Positions 1 through 6,852 of a DNA stretch of 10,627 nt are shown here, one piece after another. Both the position numbers and the translations under genes were made by a program. The stretch is from contig DIUV01000020.1 in NCBI GenBank assembly GCA_002423155.1, positions 52,838 through 63,464 of the forward strand, written 5' to 3'. A model generated the notes under the pieces. The model did not search any database. It was not told the origin of the DNA and saw nothing but the letters and a program-made list of their open reading frames with translations. Numbering within the stretch: the stretch's first letter is position 1; every line of letters starts with the position of its first letter. The DNA is from Alphaproteobacteria bacterium UBA6149 (GTDB lineage: Bacteria > Pseudomonadota > Alphaproteobacteria > Rickettsiales > UBA998).

Positions 1-72
1 TTGGTGAAAAAGTATTTTCCAGCTCTTTTACAACCAACAACATCACTCCTTCTGGAGCTTCCCTCACCCCGT

Positions 73-93
73 CCCTCTCCCAAAGGGAGAGGG
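73..93. repeat. GC-rich palindromic hairpin inside a CCCTCACCCC-type dispersed repeat
   Basis: CCCTCTCCC (73-81) and GGGAGAGGG (85-93) form a perfect 9-bp stem around an AAA loop. CCCTCACCCC lies directly upstream at 61-70. This arrangement (CCCTCACCCC, spacer, CCCTCTCCC, short loop, GGGAGAGGG) is a recurrent intergenic repeat in many proteobacterial genomes. Only this copy occurs in the window, so its dispersed nature rests on general knowledge. There is no T tract on either side, so it is not a canonical terminator for mfd, which ends at 184. Confidence 0.6.
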
Positions 94-109
94 GGCAGTC
101 CGCGTTTCC

Positions 110-175
110 TTGGACAGTAGTGCGCGCAAGGCGTGGATGACGATGGAGATTTTGGAATAAAAACAAAAAAGTGTA
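110..175 (-). repeat. Half-copy of the dispersed CATCCCCGCCTTGTGCG repeat fused to a TTGGACAGTAGTGCG segment
   Basis: Bases 110-149 match the reverse complement of 10540-10579 at about 37 of 40 positions, starting TTGGACAGTAGTGCGC and ending in GGATGACGA(T/C)GGAGA. From about position 126 the sequence also matches the right arm of the large palindrome at 8719-8810. The tail AAAAACAAAAAAGTGTA (159-175) recurs with one A fewer at 8822-8837, so copies of this repeat share a tail beyond the GC-rich core. The element ends just before the mfd stop codon at 184. It looks like a partial or rearranged copy because the opposite palindrome arm is absent. Confidence 0.7.
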
Positions 176-183
176 ATATAGCG

Positions 184-3100
184 TCAAATTTTTGAAAGTT
201 CGTCAATCAATTCCCGAGCGTTCTTCAGTGCTAATTCTGGGGTTTCGCAATTTACGCTGCAAAGCAATTTTTGATCAGGGCGGATTTTCAGCCGTCCAGA
301 ATTACGCGCTATATGCCCAATTAATTTATCAGGGTTAGACATTTTCTCTGCACGGAAGCTAAGTACAATCCCTTTCGGGCCTGCATCAAGTTTTTCTACT
401 CCTGCCTTACGGCAAGCGCTTTTTAATTGTAATATTGCTAGTAGATGTTCCACTTCATCGGGCATTTTTCCGAAGCGGTCATTCATCTCTATTTTTAATT
501 CATCCACTTCTTCTCCCGTTTTAGCAGCTGCTAATCGGCGGTAGAAGTTTAAGCGGAGTCCTAAATCTTCTATATAAGTTTCAGGAATCAGGATAGATAG
601 TCCCATGTTAATTTGTGGGCTGAAGTCTTCCTCAAGTGTTACTTTAACTTCCGTCTGCTGTTGGCTGCGTGCCGCTTTCACTGCTTCTTCCAACATTTGT
701 TGATAAAGTTCGATACCAACTTCTTTTATGTGCCCTGATTGTTCTTCACCTACTAGATTACCAAAACCGCGTATGTCCATGTCATGGCTAGCTAAAGTGA
801 ATCCAGCTCCCAGCGAATCTAAGCTTTGCATTACTTCCAAGCGCTTCAAAGCATCTTTGCTTAAGTTACGTTGATGCTCCAAGGTGAAATAGGCATAAGC
901 GCGTAGTTTTCCGCGCCCAACCCGTCCGCGTAGTTGATAAAGCTGCGCTAGTCCGAATCTATCTGAGCGGTGGATAATCATGGTGTTGGCAGTGGGAATA
1001 TCAATGCCCGACTCAATAATGGCGGTGGATAATAAAATATCGTATTTGCCGTCATAAAAATCGTTCATAACTGTATCTAACTCACCAGCGGCTATTTGCC
1101 CATGAGCAACCGCCAAACGTGCGTTAGGAGCCAATTCTCGCAGGCGGATTTTTATTTCGTTTAAGTCGGAAATGCGCGGAGCTACGTAAAATACTTGTCC
1201 CCCCCTGTGTATTTCTCGGTTGATAGCTTCTTTGATGATTACTGAGTCAAACGGCAGCACAAAACTACGAATTGCCAATCTATCCACAGGGGGGGTGGTT
1301 ATAAGGCTCAGTTCACGCACACCTGTTAAAGCCATTTGTAAGGTGCGTGGAATGGGGGTGGCAGATAAAGTTAATACATGAACATTTTCTTTTAAAGCTT
1401 TAAGTTTTTCTTTTTGTTTAACTCCGAAGTGTTGTTCTTCATCGACGATTACCAACCCTAAATTGGCGAATTTTATCTGGTCGGATAACAGTGCATGAGT
1501 GCCGACGATAACATCCACCGAACCATCTTTTAGTCCCTCTTTATTCTCACGTGCTTCTTTAGTTGAACATAGGCGAGATAGGCGGGCCACTCTTAATCCA
1601 GTACCTTCAAATCTATCTCTAAATGTTTGATAATGCTGGCGAGCTAGTAATGTGGTTGGGGCAATGACGGCAACTTGCGAGGGTGTTTCTGCGGCACTAG
1701 CCGCTACGAAAGCGGCGCGTAACGCCACTTCGGTTTTACCAAAGCCTACATCTCCACAGACCAATCTATCCATCGGACGTCCTGATTGTAAATCTTCAAG
1801 TACTTCATTAATTGAACGTTCTTGGTCTTCAGTTTCGGCATAAGGAAATCTTGCGCAAAAACTATCATAAATTCCCGGCGGGCTTACTAGTTCGGGCGCT
1901 GGTTGCATTTGTCTTAGCGCGGCAATTTTTAGCAATTCCTCCGCTGCCATGCGGATGCGTTCTTTCATCCGCGCTTTGCGTGCCTGCCATGAGCCTGCTC
2001 CGAGTTTGTCTAATTCTACTCCATCACCATCACCAAAGCGGCTGAGTACATCGAGATTTTCTACGGGGATAAATAAACGGTCTTCACCCAGATAAAGTAA
2101 TTTCAGGCAATCATGGCGATTGCCATTTACTTCTACGGTTACCAAGCCATCAAAGCGCCCAATGCCATGTTCGACATGTACTAACAACTCACCTTGCTCA
2201 AAACCTGAATTTTCTCCCATAAAAAATTCAGAATTTTTCTTGCGGCGTGGTTGATGCCGAATGAGTTTTTGTCCAAATATATCTGCTTCGCCGTAAATTA
2301 CCGCATCAGGAGTTATAAATCCTTGGGCTATAGGCAAAAGTGCTAGTGCAACCCCTGGTTTTAGTTCTAACCAATTATTTATGGTTGCAGGTTTTATATG
2401 CTGTTCTGCCAATAAATGTTTTAGGCGTTCTAAACTGCCACTACTATGACAACATAATAATAATTTTTTCTTAGCGTTAAGTAGGTTAGCACTTTCTTGC
2501 GCCAGCATTTCTAATGGCGAAATATTGGCATTTTTTGCTAAGGAAAATAGATTTTTACCTGAGCGCAAGCCCATATCGGCGTGGTTTTCGCCGCCGTTAA
2601 AGGGCATAAATTCGGTTGCTTGACGGGCATTTAATAATGCGCCCAGTTTTGCCAAGGAAAAATATAATTTTTCTGGGGGTAGGGGGTTGTAACGAATTTC
2701 CCCTAATTTGCGGCTGGCTTCTTGGTGTTCTAGGCGTGCTTGGTAATAATCTTTAATTACTTCGCTGCGTTCTTCTAAAGTTGTCCATATTTGATGAGTA
2801 AGTGTCACACGAGCGCTGGGAACATAGTCCAATATATTATCTAATTTATTGTAAAATAATGGTAACCAATGCTCCATGCCACTATAATGTTGACCCGCAG
2901 AAATAGCGGCATAGAGGGGATCGTCGTTACGCGCCGCGCCAAATAATTCGCGGTAGCCTTCGCGAAAATTTTGGATATGTTCTGCTGTAAGGGTTATTTC
3001 TCCTGCTGGGTACAAAGAAATTTCCTGAATTTCCTCCTCGCTGCGTTGGCTTAACGGGTCAAAAAATTTGATGCTCTCTATATCTTCGGCAAATAAATCT

Positions 3101-3648
3101 ATTCGGCAAGGTTGTTCGTAACTGCACGGGAAAATATCTACGATACTTCCACGCATCGCATATTCTCCTGGTTCCATCACCTTACCGACGCGCACATAGC
3201 CATGCTCGCCCAAGAATTTTTGTAATTTATCTCTGCCCAAACGAGTGCCGCTGCTTATGGTAAAGCAAGATTTACTAATCCAATCACTCGGCGGCAAAAA
3301 TTGGATTAAGGCACTCGCGGTAGTGATGAGTAAATATGGTTTTTCTTGCGGCTGGGTAATCGCAAATAAAGTAGCAATACGCGCAGCCAGCACATCGGGG
3401 TGCGGTGAGCTCCGGTCGTAAGGCTGACAATCCCACGCTGGTAGTTCATAAATATTCGTTTCAGGTAGGAAAAACCGCGCGGCTTGCGCCAAAGTTTCTC
3501 GTTCGCGGTCGTGATGGCAAATATGAATTATCGGCGCAGTGCCACCTTTAAGCAATTCGCTTAAAATCAGAGCTTCAGCAGAATGAGGAACTCCGTAAAG
3601 ATGAGAGAATTTTATTTTTTCATTTTCCATACCGCTAAAAAGCAGCAT
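184..3648 (-). CDS. mfd: Transcription-repair coupling factor Mfd
   Basis: Mfd is a cytoplasmic ATP-dependent dsDNA translocase. It removes RNA polymerase stalled at template-strand lesions and recruits UvrA for nucleotide excision repair. At 1154 aa it matches the family's full length (E. coli about 1148). The N-terminal UvrB-like module is visible around 60-350, including AWDCQPYDR and MRGSIVDIFP (165-173). The RNA polymerase-interacting domain contains VEHGIGRF (H494). The translocase carries Walker A GDVGFGKT (K638), DEEQ (736-739), SATPIPRT (from S762) and motif VI QLRGRVGRG (905-913). The C-terminal autoinhibitory domain starts near M1015. No frameshift or motif loss is seen. The start is ambiguous: neither the ATG at 3648 nor the one at 3630 (MENEKIKF) has a strong ribosome site, and the second may be the true start. 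It lies 46 bases downstream of the ABC ATPase gene on the same strand, probably in one transcript. Identity is certain from motifs and domain order. Confidence 0.98.
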   Translation of the reverse strand: MLLFSGMENEKIKFSHLYGVPHSAEALILSELLKGGTAPIIHICHHDRERETLAQAARFFLPETNIYELPAWDCQPYDRSSPHPDVLAARIATLFAITQPQEKPYLLITTASALIQFLPPSDWISKSCFTISSGTRLGRDKLQKFLGEHGYVRVGKVMEPGEYAMRGSIVDIFPCSYEQPCRIDLFAEDIESIKFFDPLSQRSEEEIQEISLYPAGEITLTAEHIQNFREGYRELFGAARNDDPLYAAISAGQHYSGMEHWLPLFYNKLDNILDYVPSARVTLTHQIWTTLEERSEVIKDYYQARLEHQEASRKLGEIRYNPLPPEKLYFSLAKLGALLNARQATEFMPFNGGENHADMGLRSGKNLFSLAKNANISPLEMLAQESANLLNAKKKLLLCCHSSGSLERLKHLLAEQHIKPATINNWLELKPGVALALLPIAQGFITPDAVIYGEADIFGQKLIRHQPRRKKNSEFFMGENSGFEQGELLVHVEHGIGRFDGLVTVEVNGNRHDCLKLLYLGEDRLFIPVENLDVLSRFGDGDGVELDKLGAGSWQARKARMKERIRMAAEELLKIAALRQMQPAPELVSPPGIYDSFCARFPYAETEDQERSINEVLEDLQSGRPMDRLVCGDVGFGKTEVALRAAFVAASAAETPSQVAVIAPTTLLARQHYQTFRDRFEGTGLRVARLSRLCSTKEARENKEGLKDGSVDVIVGTHALLSDQIKFANLGLVIVDEEQHFGVKQKEKLKALKENVHVLTLSATPIPRTLQMALTGVRELSLITTPPVDRLAIRSFVLPFDSVIIKEAINREIHRGGQVFYVAPRISDLNEIKIRLRELAPNARLAVAHGQIAAGELDTVMNDFYDGKYDILLSTAIIESGIDIPTANTMIIHRSDRFGLAQLYQLRGRVGRGKLRAYAYFTLEHQRNLSKDALKRLEVMQSLDSLGAGFTLASHDMDIRGFGNLVGEEQSGHIKEVGIELYQQMLEEAVKAARSQQQTEVKVTLEEDFSPQINMGLSILIPETYIEDLGLRLNFYRRLAAAKTGEEVDELKIEMNDRFGKMPDEVEHLLAILQLKSACRKAGVEKLDAGPKGIVLSFRAEKMSNPDKLIGHIARNSGRLKIRPDQKLLCSVNCETPELALKNARELIDELSKI

Positions 3649-3694
3649 CTATAGCAAAAAATCAATCTATTTTCAGATAATTTAGCAACAAAAT

Positions 3695-4432
3695 CTAAGC
3701 AACGAGGGGAACTTCAATTGCTTTTAAAAAAGCACGCTCTAACGATGGAGCCGTATGCGTTTGCATAAAATCTGCAGGAGTGCCGCAGAAAATTAGTTTT
3801 CCGTTGTGTAAAATGCCAATTCTATCGCAAATTTCTTCAATATCTGCGAGAATATGGGAGGAAAAGAATATGGTTTTTCCAAGTTCTTTTTGTTCCAACA
3901 AGCGGTTTTTCAGAAATATGCGCGCACGTGGGTCGAGCCCACTCATAGGCTCGTCTAATAATAATAATGGTGCATCAACCAGCAATGCTCCGAGTAAACC
4001 TAGTTTTTGTCCCATGCCTTTGGAGTAAGATTTTACCATATTGGGTAGTGCATCGGGGTTTAAGTCTAGCCCTTCTGCGCCAGTTCGGGCGGCATCGTCT
4101 GCATATTCTTTTTTATAAAAAGATAGTGCCTGCGCTAAATATTCTTTCCCCTTAAGATAGCGTGAAGGCTGAAATTTCTCTGGTAAATAAGAAAGATTCT
4201 GTCTAGCTGATTCATGTGTAGCCGCCTGTCCAAACAAAGCAACTTCTCCTCCATCTGCTTTTAGCAAGTCGAGAATGATTTTTATCAGGGTGGTTTTGCC
4301 AATTCCATTTAGCCCAACCAAACCAAATATTTCGCCATTTTTTAGGCTAATAGAAACATTATCCAACACCACGCGACCAGCGAATGATTTTTGGATGTTT
4401 TTTACTTCTAAAGGTGCAGTTTTATTTTCCAT
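3695..4432 (-). CDS. ABC transporter ATP-binding protein, ABC-2 exporter type
   Basis: This is a 245-aa stand-alone nucleotide-binding subunit that should power a separate membrane permease at the cytoplasmic face. Walker A is GLNGIGKT (40-47, K46). The Q-loop position reads YLPE (82-85), with Glu where Gln is usual, a variant common among ABC-2 exporter ATPases. The signature is YSKGMGQ (136-142). Walker B is LLLLDE (156-161) followed by PMSGLDP, and the switch histidine is in SSH (H193). The YSKGM signature and single-domain architecture fit CcmA/NatA/YhaQ-like exporters rather than importers, MlaF or Lol. All catalytic residues are present. No permease gene is adjacent: mfd follows on the same strand and mlaA is divergent upstream. 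The substrate cannot be predicted. The ATG at 4432 is the natural start (MENKTAPLEV), although its Shine-Dalgarno sequence is weak. Confidence 0.93.
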   Translation of the reverse strand: MENKTAPLEVKNIQKSFAGRVVLDNVSISLKNGEIFGLVGLNGIGKTTLIKIILDLLKADGGEVALFGQAATHESARQNLSYLPEKFQPSRYLKGKEYLAQALSFYKKEYADDAARTGAEGLDLNPDALPNMVKSYSKGMGQKLGLLGALLVDAPLLLLDEPMSGLDPRARIFLKNRLLEQKELGKTIFFSSHILADIEEICDRIGILHNGKLIFCGTPADFMQTHTAPSLERAFLKAIEVPLVA

Positions 4433-4738
4433 ATACTTATTTTGCCTATATATAACTAAAAAATCAACAGTATTTTTGCATATTTCTTGTGGCTATTTAG
4501 CAACATTTCATAAAAAATCAGTTTTGATAATTTTGTTTGTATATGGTGATTGCTATATAAAAAAGCTTATATATAGTAGCAAACTTGTGAATTGGTGCTT
4601 AGATGGGGTTGTCTTTGAGCATTTGTGTGTTTTGTTATGTTAATATAGTTTTTACTTGCTTTGTGTAAAAGTTAAATCGTTAGCCAGTAGATGGTATTAT
4701 TTATTATTTTATATAAAGTTGGTTCGGGAGTTAGAATA
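4433..4738. other. AT-rich divergent intergenic region between the ABC ATPase gene and mlaA
   Basis: This spacer of about 300 bases should hold the promoters of both divergent transcripts. I see no convincing -35/-10 pair on either strand. An imperfect inverted repeat pairs CTATATA (4553-4559) with TATATAG (4570-4576) around a 10-base loop. Its low-complexity AT composition makes chance a likely explanation. Open frames here give no recognisable protein, and no RNA gene is evident. Confidence 0.4.
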
Positions 4739-5470
4739 ATGCAAAAATGCGAGAATATCCTATCTAAGGTAAATTCTAAGGCAAAAATATTGTTGGCAAG
4801 TTCAGCAATGTTGCTCATAGCAGCATGTGCGCCTACCACTGCCGATCAGCAAGTGGATAGTTTAGAGCCTTTTAACCGCGCGATGTTTGGCTTTAACGAA
4901 GCGGTGGATGGGGTGGTTTTGCGCCCCGTAACTTCTTTATACAGAGGAGTAGTTCCCGAGTATGGACGTGATAGAGTGCATAATGTTTTGAACAATTTAC
5001 ATCAGCCTGTAGTGTTCGTTAACTCTGTATTGCAAGGGGATGTGGAAAATGCGTTTTCTTCTCTTTGGAGCTTCTTATTAAATTCTACCTTTGGGGTAGC
5101 AGGTATTTTTGACTTTGCGGGTACAAATAGTGGTCTGAAAGTAAATGATGAAGATTTTGGACAAACTTTAGGGGTTTGGGGCTTTGGTTCTGGTCCTTAT
5201 TTAGTATTGCCAATTTTAGGACCTTCTAGCATTCGTGATGGAGTAGGGCGTGGGGTGGATTATTTTGATGATCCCTTTAACTATGCGCATCGTGACTTTG
5301 TGCTTGGTCGTATGGGCGCATCTGCTTTGGATACGCGGAACAAAAATTTTGAATTGTTAGATGAAATTCACCAAAATTCATTGGATCCATATTCAACTAT
5401 TCGTAGTGCCTATTTACAAAAGCGTGAAGCGGCAGTAAAAAACACCCATAGTCGAGATGTTAAGGAATAA
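4739..5470 (+). CDS. mlaA: MlaA (VacJ) outer-membrane phospholipid-removal lipoprotein
   Basis: MlaA is a channel-like lipoprotein of the outer membrane that extracts mislocalised phospholipids from the outer leaflet and hands them to periplasmic MlaC. From the ATG at 4739 the product is 243 aa. It starts with a lipoprotein signal ending in the lipobox IAAC (C30); Ala at +2 fits sorting to the outer membrane. The family motif SLEPFNRAMFGFN follows (41-53). Other VacJ hallmarks are VNSVLQGD, FLLNSTFGVAGIFD, DFGQTLGVWG and GPYLVLPILGPSS. An upstream in-frame ATG at 4691 is disfavoured because GGGAG (4726-4730) sits 8 bases before the 4739 ATG and because the longer N-terminus would spoil the signal peptide. 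It is co-transcribed with mlaC, with a spacing of only a few bases. Confidence 0.95.
   Translation: MQKCENILSKVNSKAKILLASSAMLLIAACAPTTADQQVDSLEPFNRAMFGFNEAVDGVVLRPVTSLYRGVVPEYGRDRVHNVLNNLHQPVVFVNSVLQGDVENAFSSLWSFLLNSTFGVAGIFDFAGTNSGLKVNDEDFGQTLGVWGFGSGPYLVLPILGPSSIRDGVGRGVDYFDDPFNYAHRDFVLGRMGASALDTRNKNFELLDEIHQNSLDPYSTIRSAYLQKREAAVKNTHSRDVKE
5462..5466 (+). promoter_or_regulatory. Ribosome binding site of mlaC, overlapping the end of mlaA
   Basis: AAGGA lies within the last codons of mlaA. It is 6 bases before an in-frame TTG (5473) and 12 bases before the ATG (5479), so either could initiate. The overlap suggests translational coupling of mlaA and mlaC. Confidence 0.5.
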
Positions 5471-5478
5471 AGTTGATT

Positions 5479-6111
5479 ATGAATAATTTTTTTAAAAGCC
5501 TCTTTTTGGCACTTTCCTTTTGTTTGTTATTCAATAGTTCAGCTATGGCTGGCGTTGTGGAAGCAAAATTGTTTGTGGATAATTTGGGTAAGCAGACTAT
5601 TGATATTGTTAGCAATAAGAATTTTACCGAAACCGCCAAAAGAGAAAAATTAGAGCATTTGTTTACCTCTAACGTCAATCTTAATTGGATTGGAAAATTT
5701 GTTTTGGGAAAACATTGGCGCGAGGCGAGTGAAGCGCAGCGCACGCGTTATTTGAAAAATTATCAGGTTTTTATTGTGCGTAGCTATACTGATAGATTCA
5801 TGCAATATGCTGGTGAAAAGTTTAAAATACTCAATGCCAAAGAAGATGGTCCCGGTAATTATTTGTTGACTATGGAAATTCAACGCCAACAAGATGCTAA
5901 TGTTTTGGTGGATTATAAAATTCGTGAAGAAGTTGGTGTGGCATCTAATAAAAAATATCAGATTTATGATTTGGTGGTTGAAGGTGTTAGCATGATTGCC
6001 ACGCAACGCTCAGAATTTTCTTCGGTTGTAACTCGCAATGGGCTGGATTATCTGATTGATAGATTAGAGAAAAAACCAGTTTTAGCAAAAACTCCTGTGC
6101 GCGCTAGTTAG
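5479..6111 (+). CDS. mlaC: MlaC-family periplasmic phospholipid-binding protein (Ttg2D/Tgt2)
   Basis: MlaC is the soluble periplasmic shuttle that carries phospholipid between the outer-membrane MlaA complex and the inner-membrane MlaFEDB transporter. The product is 210 aa from the ATG at 5479, or 212 aa from the TTG at 5473. It opens with a Sec signal peptide with a hydrophobic core (LFLALSFCLLF) and a probable cleavage site after SAMA (residue 24). The mature part carries family features: NWIGKFVLGKHWREAS, then RTRYLKNYQVFIVRSYTDRF, a strand region with VLVDYKIRE, and YQIYDLVVEGVSMIATQRSEF near the C-terminus, where MlaC proteins show a similar D-x-x-x-E-G-[IV]-S pattern. It is the last gene of the mlaA-mlaC operon, followed by two hairpins. 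MlaD, MlaE and MlaF are not in the window and must be encoded elsewhere if the pathway is complete. Confidence 0.93.
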   Translation: MNNFFKSLFLALSFCLLFNSSAMAGVVEAKLFVDNLGKQTIDIVSNKNFTETAKREKLEHLFTSNVNLNWIGKFVLGKHWREASEAQRTRYLKNYQVFIVRSYTDRFMQYAGEKFKILNAKEDGPGNYLLTMEIQRQQDANVLVDYKIREEVGVASNKKYQIYDLVVEGVSMIATQRSEFSSVVTRNGLDYLIDRLEKKPVLAKTPVRAS

Positions 6112-6117
6112 CGAGTT

Positions 6118-6155
6118 ACTATAGAAACCTCTGTAAAAGCAGAGCTTTCTATAGT
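6118..6155 (+). repeat. Long hairpin directly after mlaC
   Basis: ACTATAGAAA (6118-6127) pairs perfectly with TTTCTATAGT (6146-6155). Inside, after a C-C mismatch, CTCTG pairs with CAGAG around TAAAAG, giving a stem of about 15 pairs. It begins 7 bases after the mlaC stop. No T run follows, so it is not a classical intrinsic terminator. It could protect the 3' end of the transcript or help termination at the next hairpin. Confidence 0.6.
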
Positions 6156-6212
6156 TATTCCATTATTCATATGTCTAATTCTTAAGTGAAATGACTATAT
6201 TTTAAAAATTAT

Positions 6213-6245
6213 AAAAAGCCTCAAAGATTGCTTTGAGGCTTTTTT
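6213..6245 (+). terminator. Intrinsic terminator of the mlaA-mlaC operon
   Basis: GCCTCAAAG (6218-6226) and CTTTGAGGC (6231-6239) form a perfect 9-bp stem with loop ATTG, followed by T6 (6240-6245). The flanking A and T tracts extend the pairing to 14 bp. The A run on the other side could make it work in both directions, but no minus-strand gene ends here. Confidence 0.92.
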
Positions 6246-6304
6246 ATTTGCATTTTTATAAATATTGGTTAATTTGAGAGTTCATTTACATACATGGACG
6301 TTTT

Positions 6305-6324
6305 TTGAATTTTTTATAATTCAA
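6305..6324 (+). promoter_or_regulatory. Candidate promoter -10 within a 7-bp inverted repeat upstream of the unknown gene
   Basis: A perfect TATAAT (6315-6320) lies about 75 bases before the start of the next gene, the first gene after a strong terminator, so a promoter is expected in this stretch. No good -35 is present at 16-18 bases. The TATAAT overlaps an inverted repeat, TTGAATT (6305-6311) and AATTCAA (6318-6324), which could be an operator. In AT-rich DNA both may be fortuitous. Confidence 0.3.
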
Positions 6325-6395
6325 TGCGTAAATGATTTTGTTTTAGGATCAAGAAATTTTTCTTTGACCTTTTTTTTATTATAGCGAGGTATTAC

Positions 6396-6809
6396 ATGAA
6401 AAAAATAGTTTTAGCTCTTCCCACACAGAAAGATGTAGCACTGGATTTAGATGCTTTAAAAGAACATTTCCAGCGTAAGTTTTTTGATTCAGGTATTGTT
6501 GTAGAAGGTGAATCTTCTATTTGTATAAAAAATACTAGCAACAATGAAGAACCTTGGAATTTGGAGGTGTTTTTTCTTCCAGTTGGTGCTGGAGTTCACA
6601 TCAGTAGAGCTTTGGTTTATGCACGTGAAAATAGTCGTGAGCTAGATTTTGCGAGGTTATATTGTTTAGTGCAAAGAATATATGGTGAAAAAATTTTTAA
6701 ATTTATAACCACACCAACTAATAACGGAGTGGTTGTTACGGTGCTGGTTGAACAAAGTCATGGCTCTGAGACAGTTGCTATATTTTCTGGCAAAAGAACC
6801 ATTTTATAG
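6396..6809 (+). CDS. Uncharacterised 137-residue protein, probably cytoplasmic
   Basis: I do not recognise this family. It is a likely real gene: the ATG at 6396 has GAGG (6386-6389) 6 bases upstream, it stands between two clear intrinsic terminators, and its sequence is of ordinary, non-repetitive composition. There is no convincing signal peptide: the short apolar start (MKKIVLALP) runs straight into polar TQKD. No transmembrane segment is seen. The N-terminal third looks helical (LDLDALKEHFQRKFF). Alternating strands follow (IVVEGESSICIKN, WNLEVFFLPVGAGVHISRALVYA), then a helix (DFARLYCLVQRIYG) and a strand pair (FKFITTPTNNGVVVTVLVEQ). This small alpha/beta layout loosely recalls chaperone-like or YbjN-like folds, but that is a guess. 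Two cysteines (in SICIKN and LYCLV) form no metal motif. It is transcribed alone and convergently with the histidine kinase. Confidence 0.8.
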   Translation: MKKIVLALPTQKDVALDLDALKEHFQRKFFDSGIVVEGESSICIKNTSNNEEPWNLEVFFLPVGAGVHISRALVYARENSRELDFARLYCLVQRIYGEKIFKFITTPTNNGVVVTVLVEQSHGSETVAIFSGKRTIL

Positions 6810-6818
6810 CTTAAAGTT

Positions 6819-6848
6819 GGGGTGTTATCTCGGTAACACCCCCTTTTT
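6819..6848 (+). terminator. Intrinsic terminator of the unknown gene
   Basis: GGGGTGTTA (6819-6827) pairs perfectly with TAACACCCC (6834-6842) around the loop TCTCGG, followed by C and T5 (6844-6848). It starts 10 bases after the stop codon. On the minus strand no T tract follows the stem, so it probably serves the plus-strand gene only, although it sits right beyond the end of the convergent kinase gene. Confidence 0.9.
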
Positions 6849-6852
6849 ATAC

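Noticed and set aside
1..120. An open plus-strand frame running from the window edge to a stop at 118-120.
   Set aside because: Its second half is made of the CCCTCACCCC repeat and the GGACAG repeat, giving a low-complexity peptide (PSPRPSPKGRGG). There is no evidence that it is the end of a real gene, although the edge of the window hides its start.
3695..4432. The ABC ATPase as MlaF, the Mla transporter ATPase, because mlaA and mlaC are next door.
   Set aside because: It is divergently transcribed, and its Walker A (GLNGIGKT) and signature (YSKGMGQ) match ABC-2 exporters rather than MlaF-type sequences. No MlaE or MlaD is near.
4275..4643. A plus-strand open frame of 122 codons across the ABC ATPase start and the spacer.
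   Set aside because: It lies antisense to the ATPase N-terminus and continues into AT-rich spacer. It has no ribosome site and no family resemblance.
4691..4738. The upstream ATG at 4691 as the mlaA start.
   Set aside because: It would put 16 extra residues with a hydrophobic stretch ahead of the lipoprotein signal, and it lacks a good ribosome site. The ATG at 4739 has GGGAG at 8 bases.
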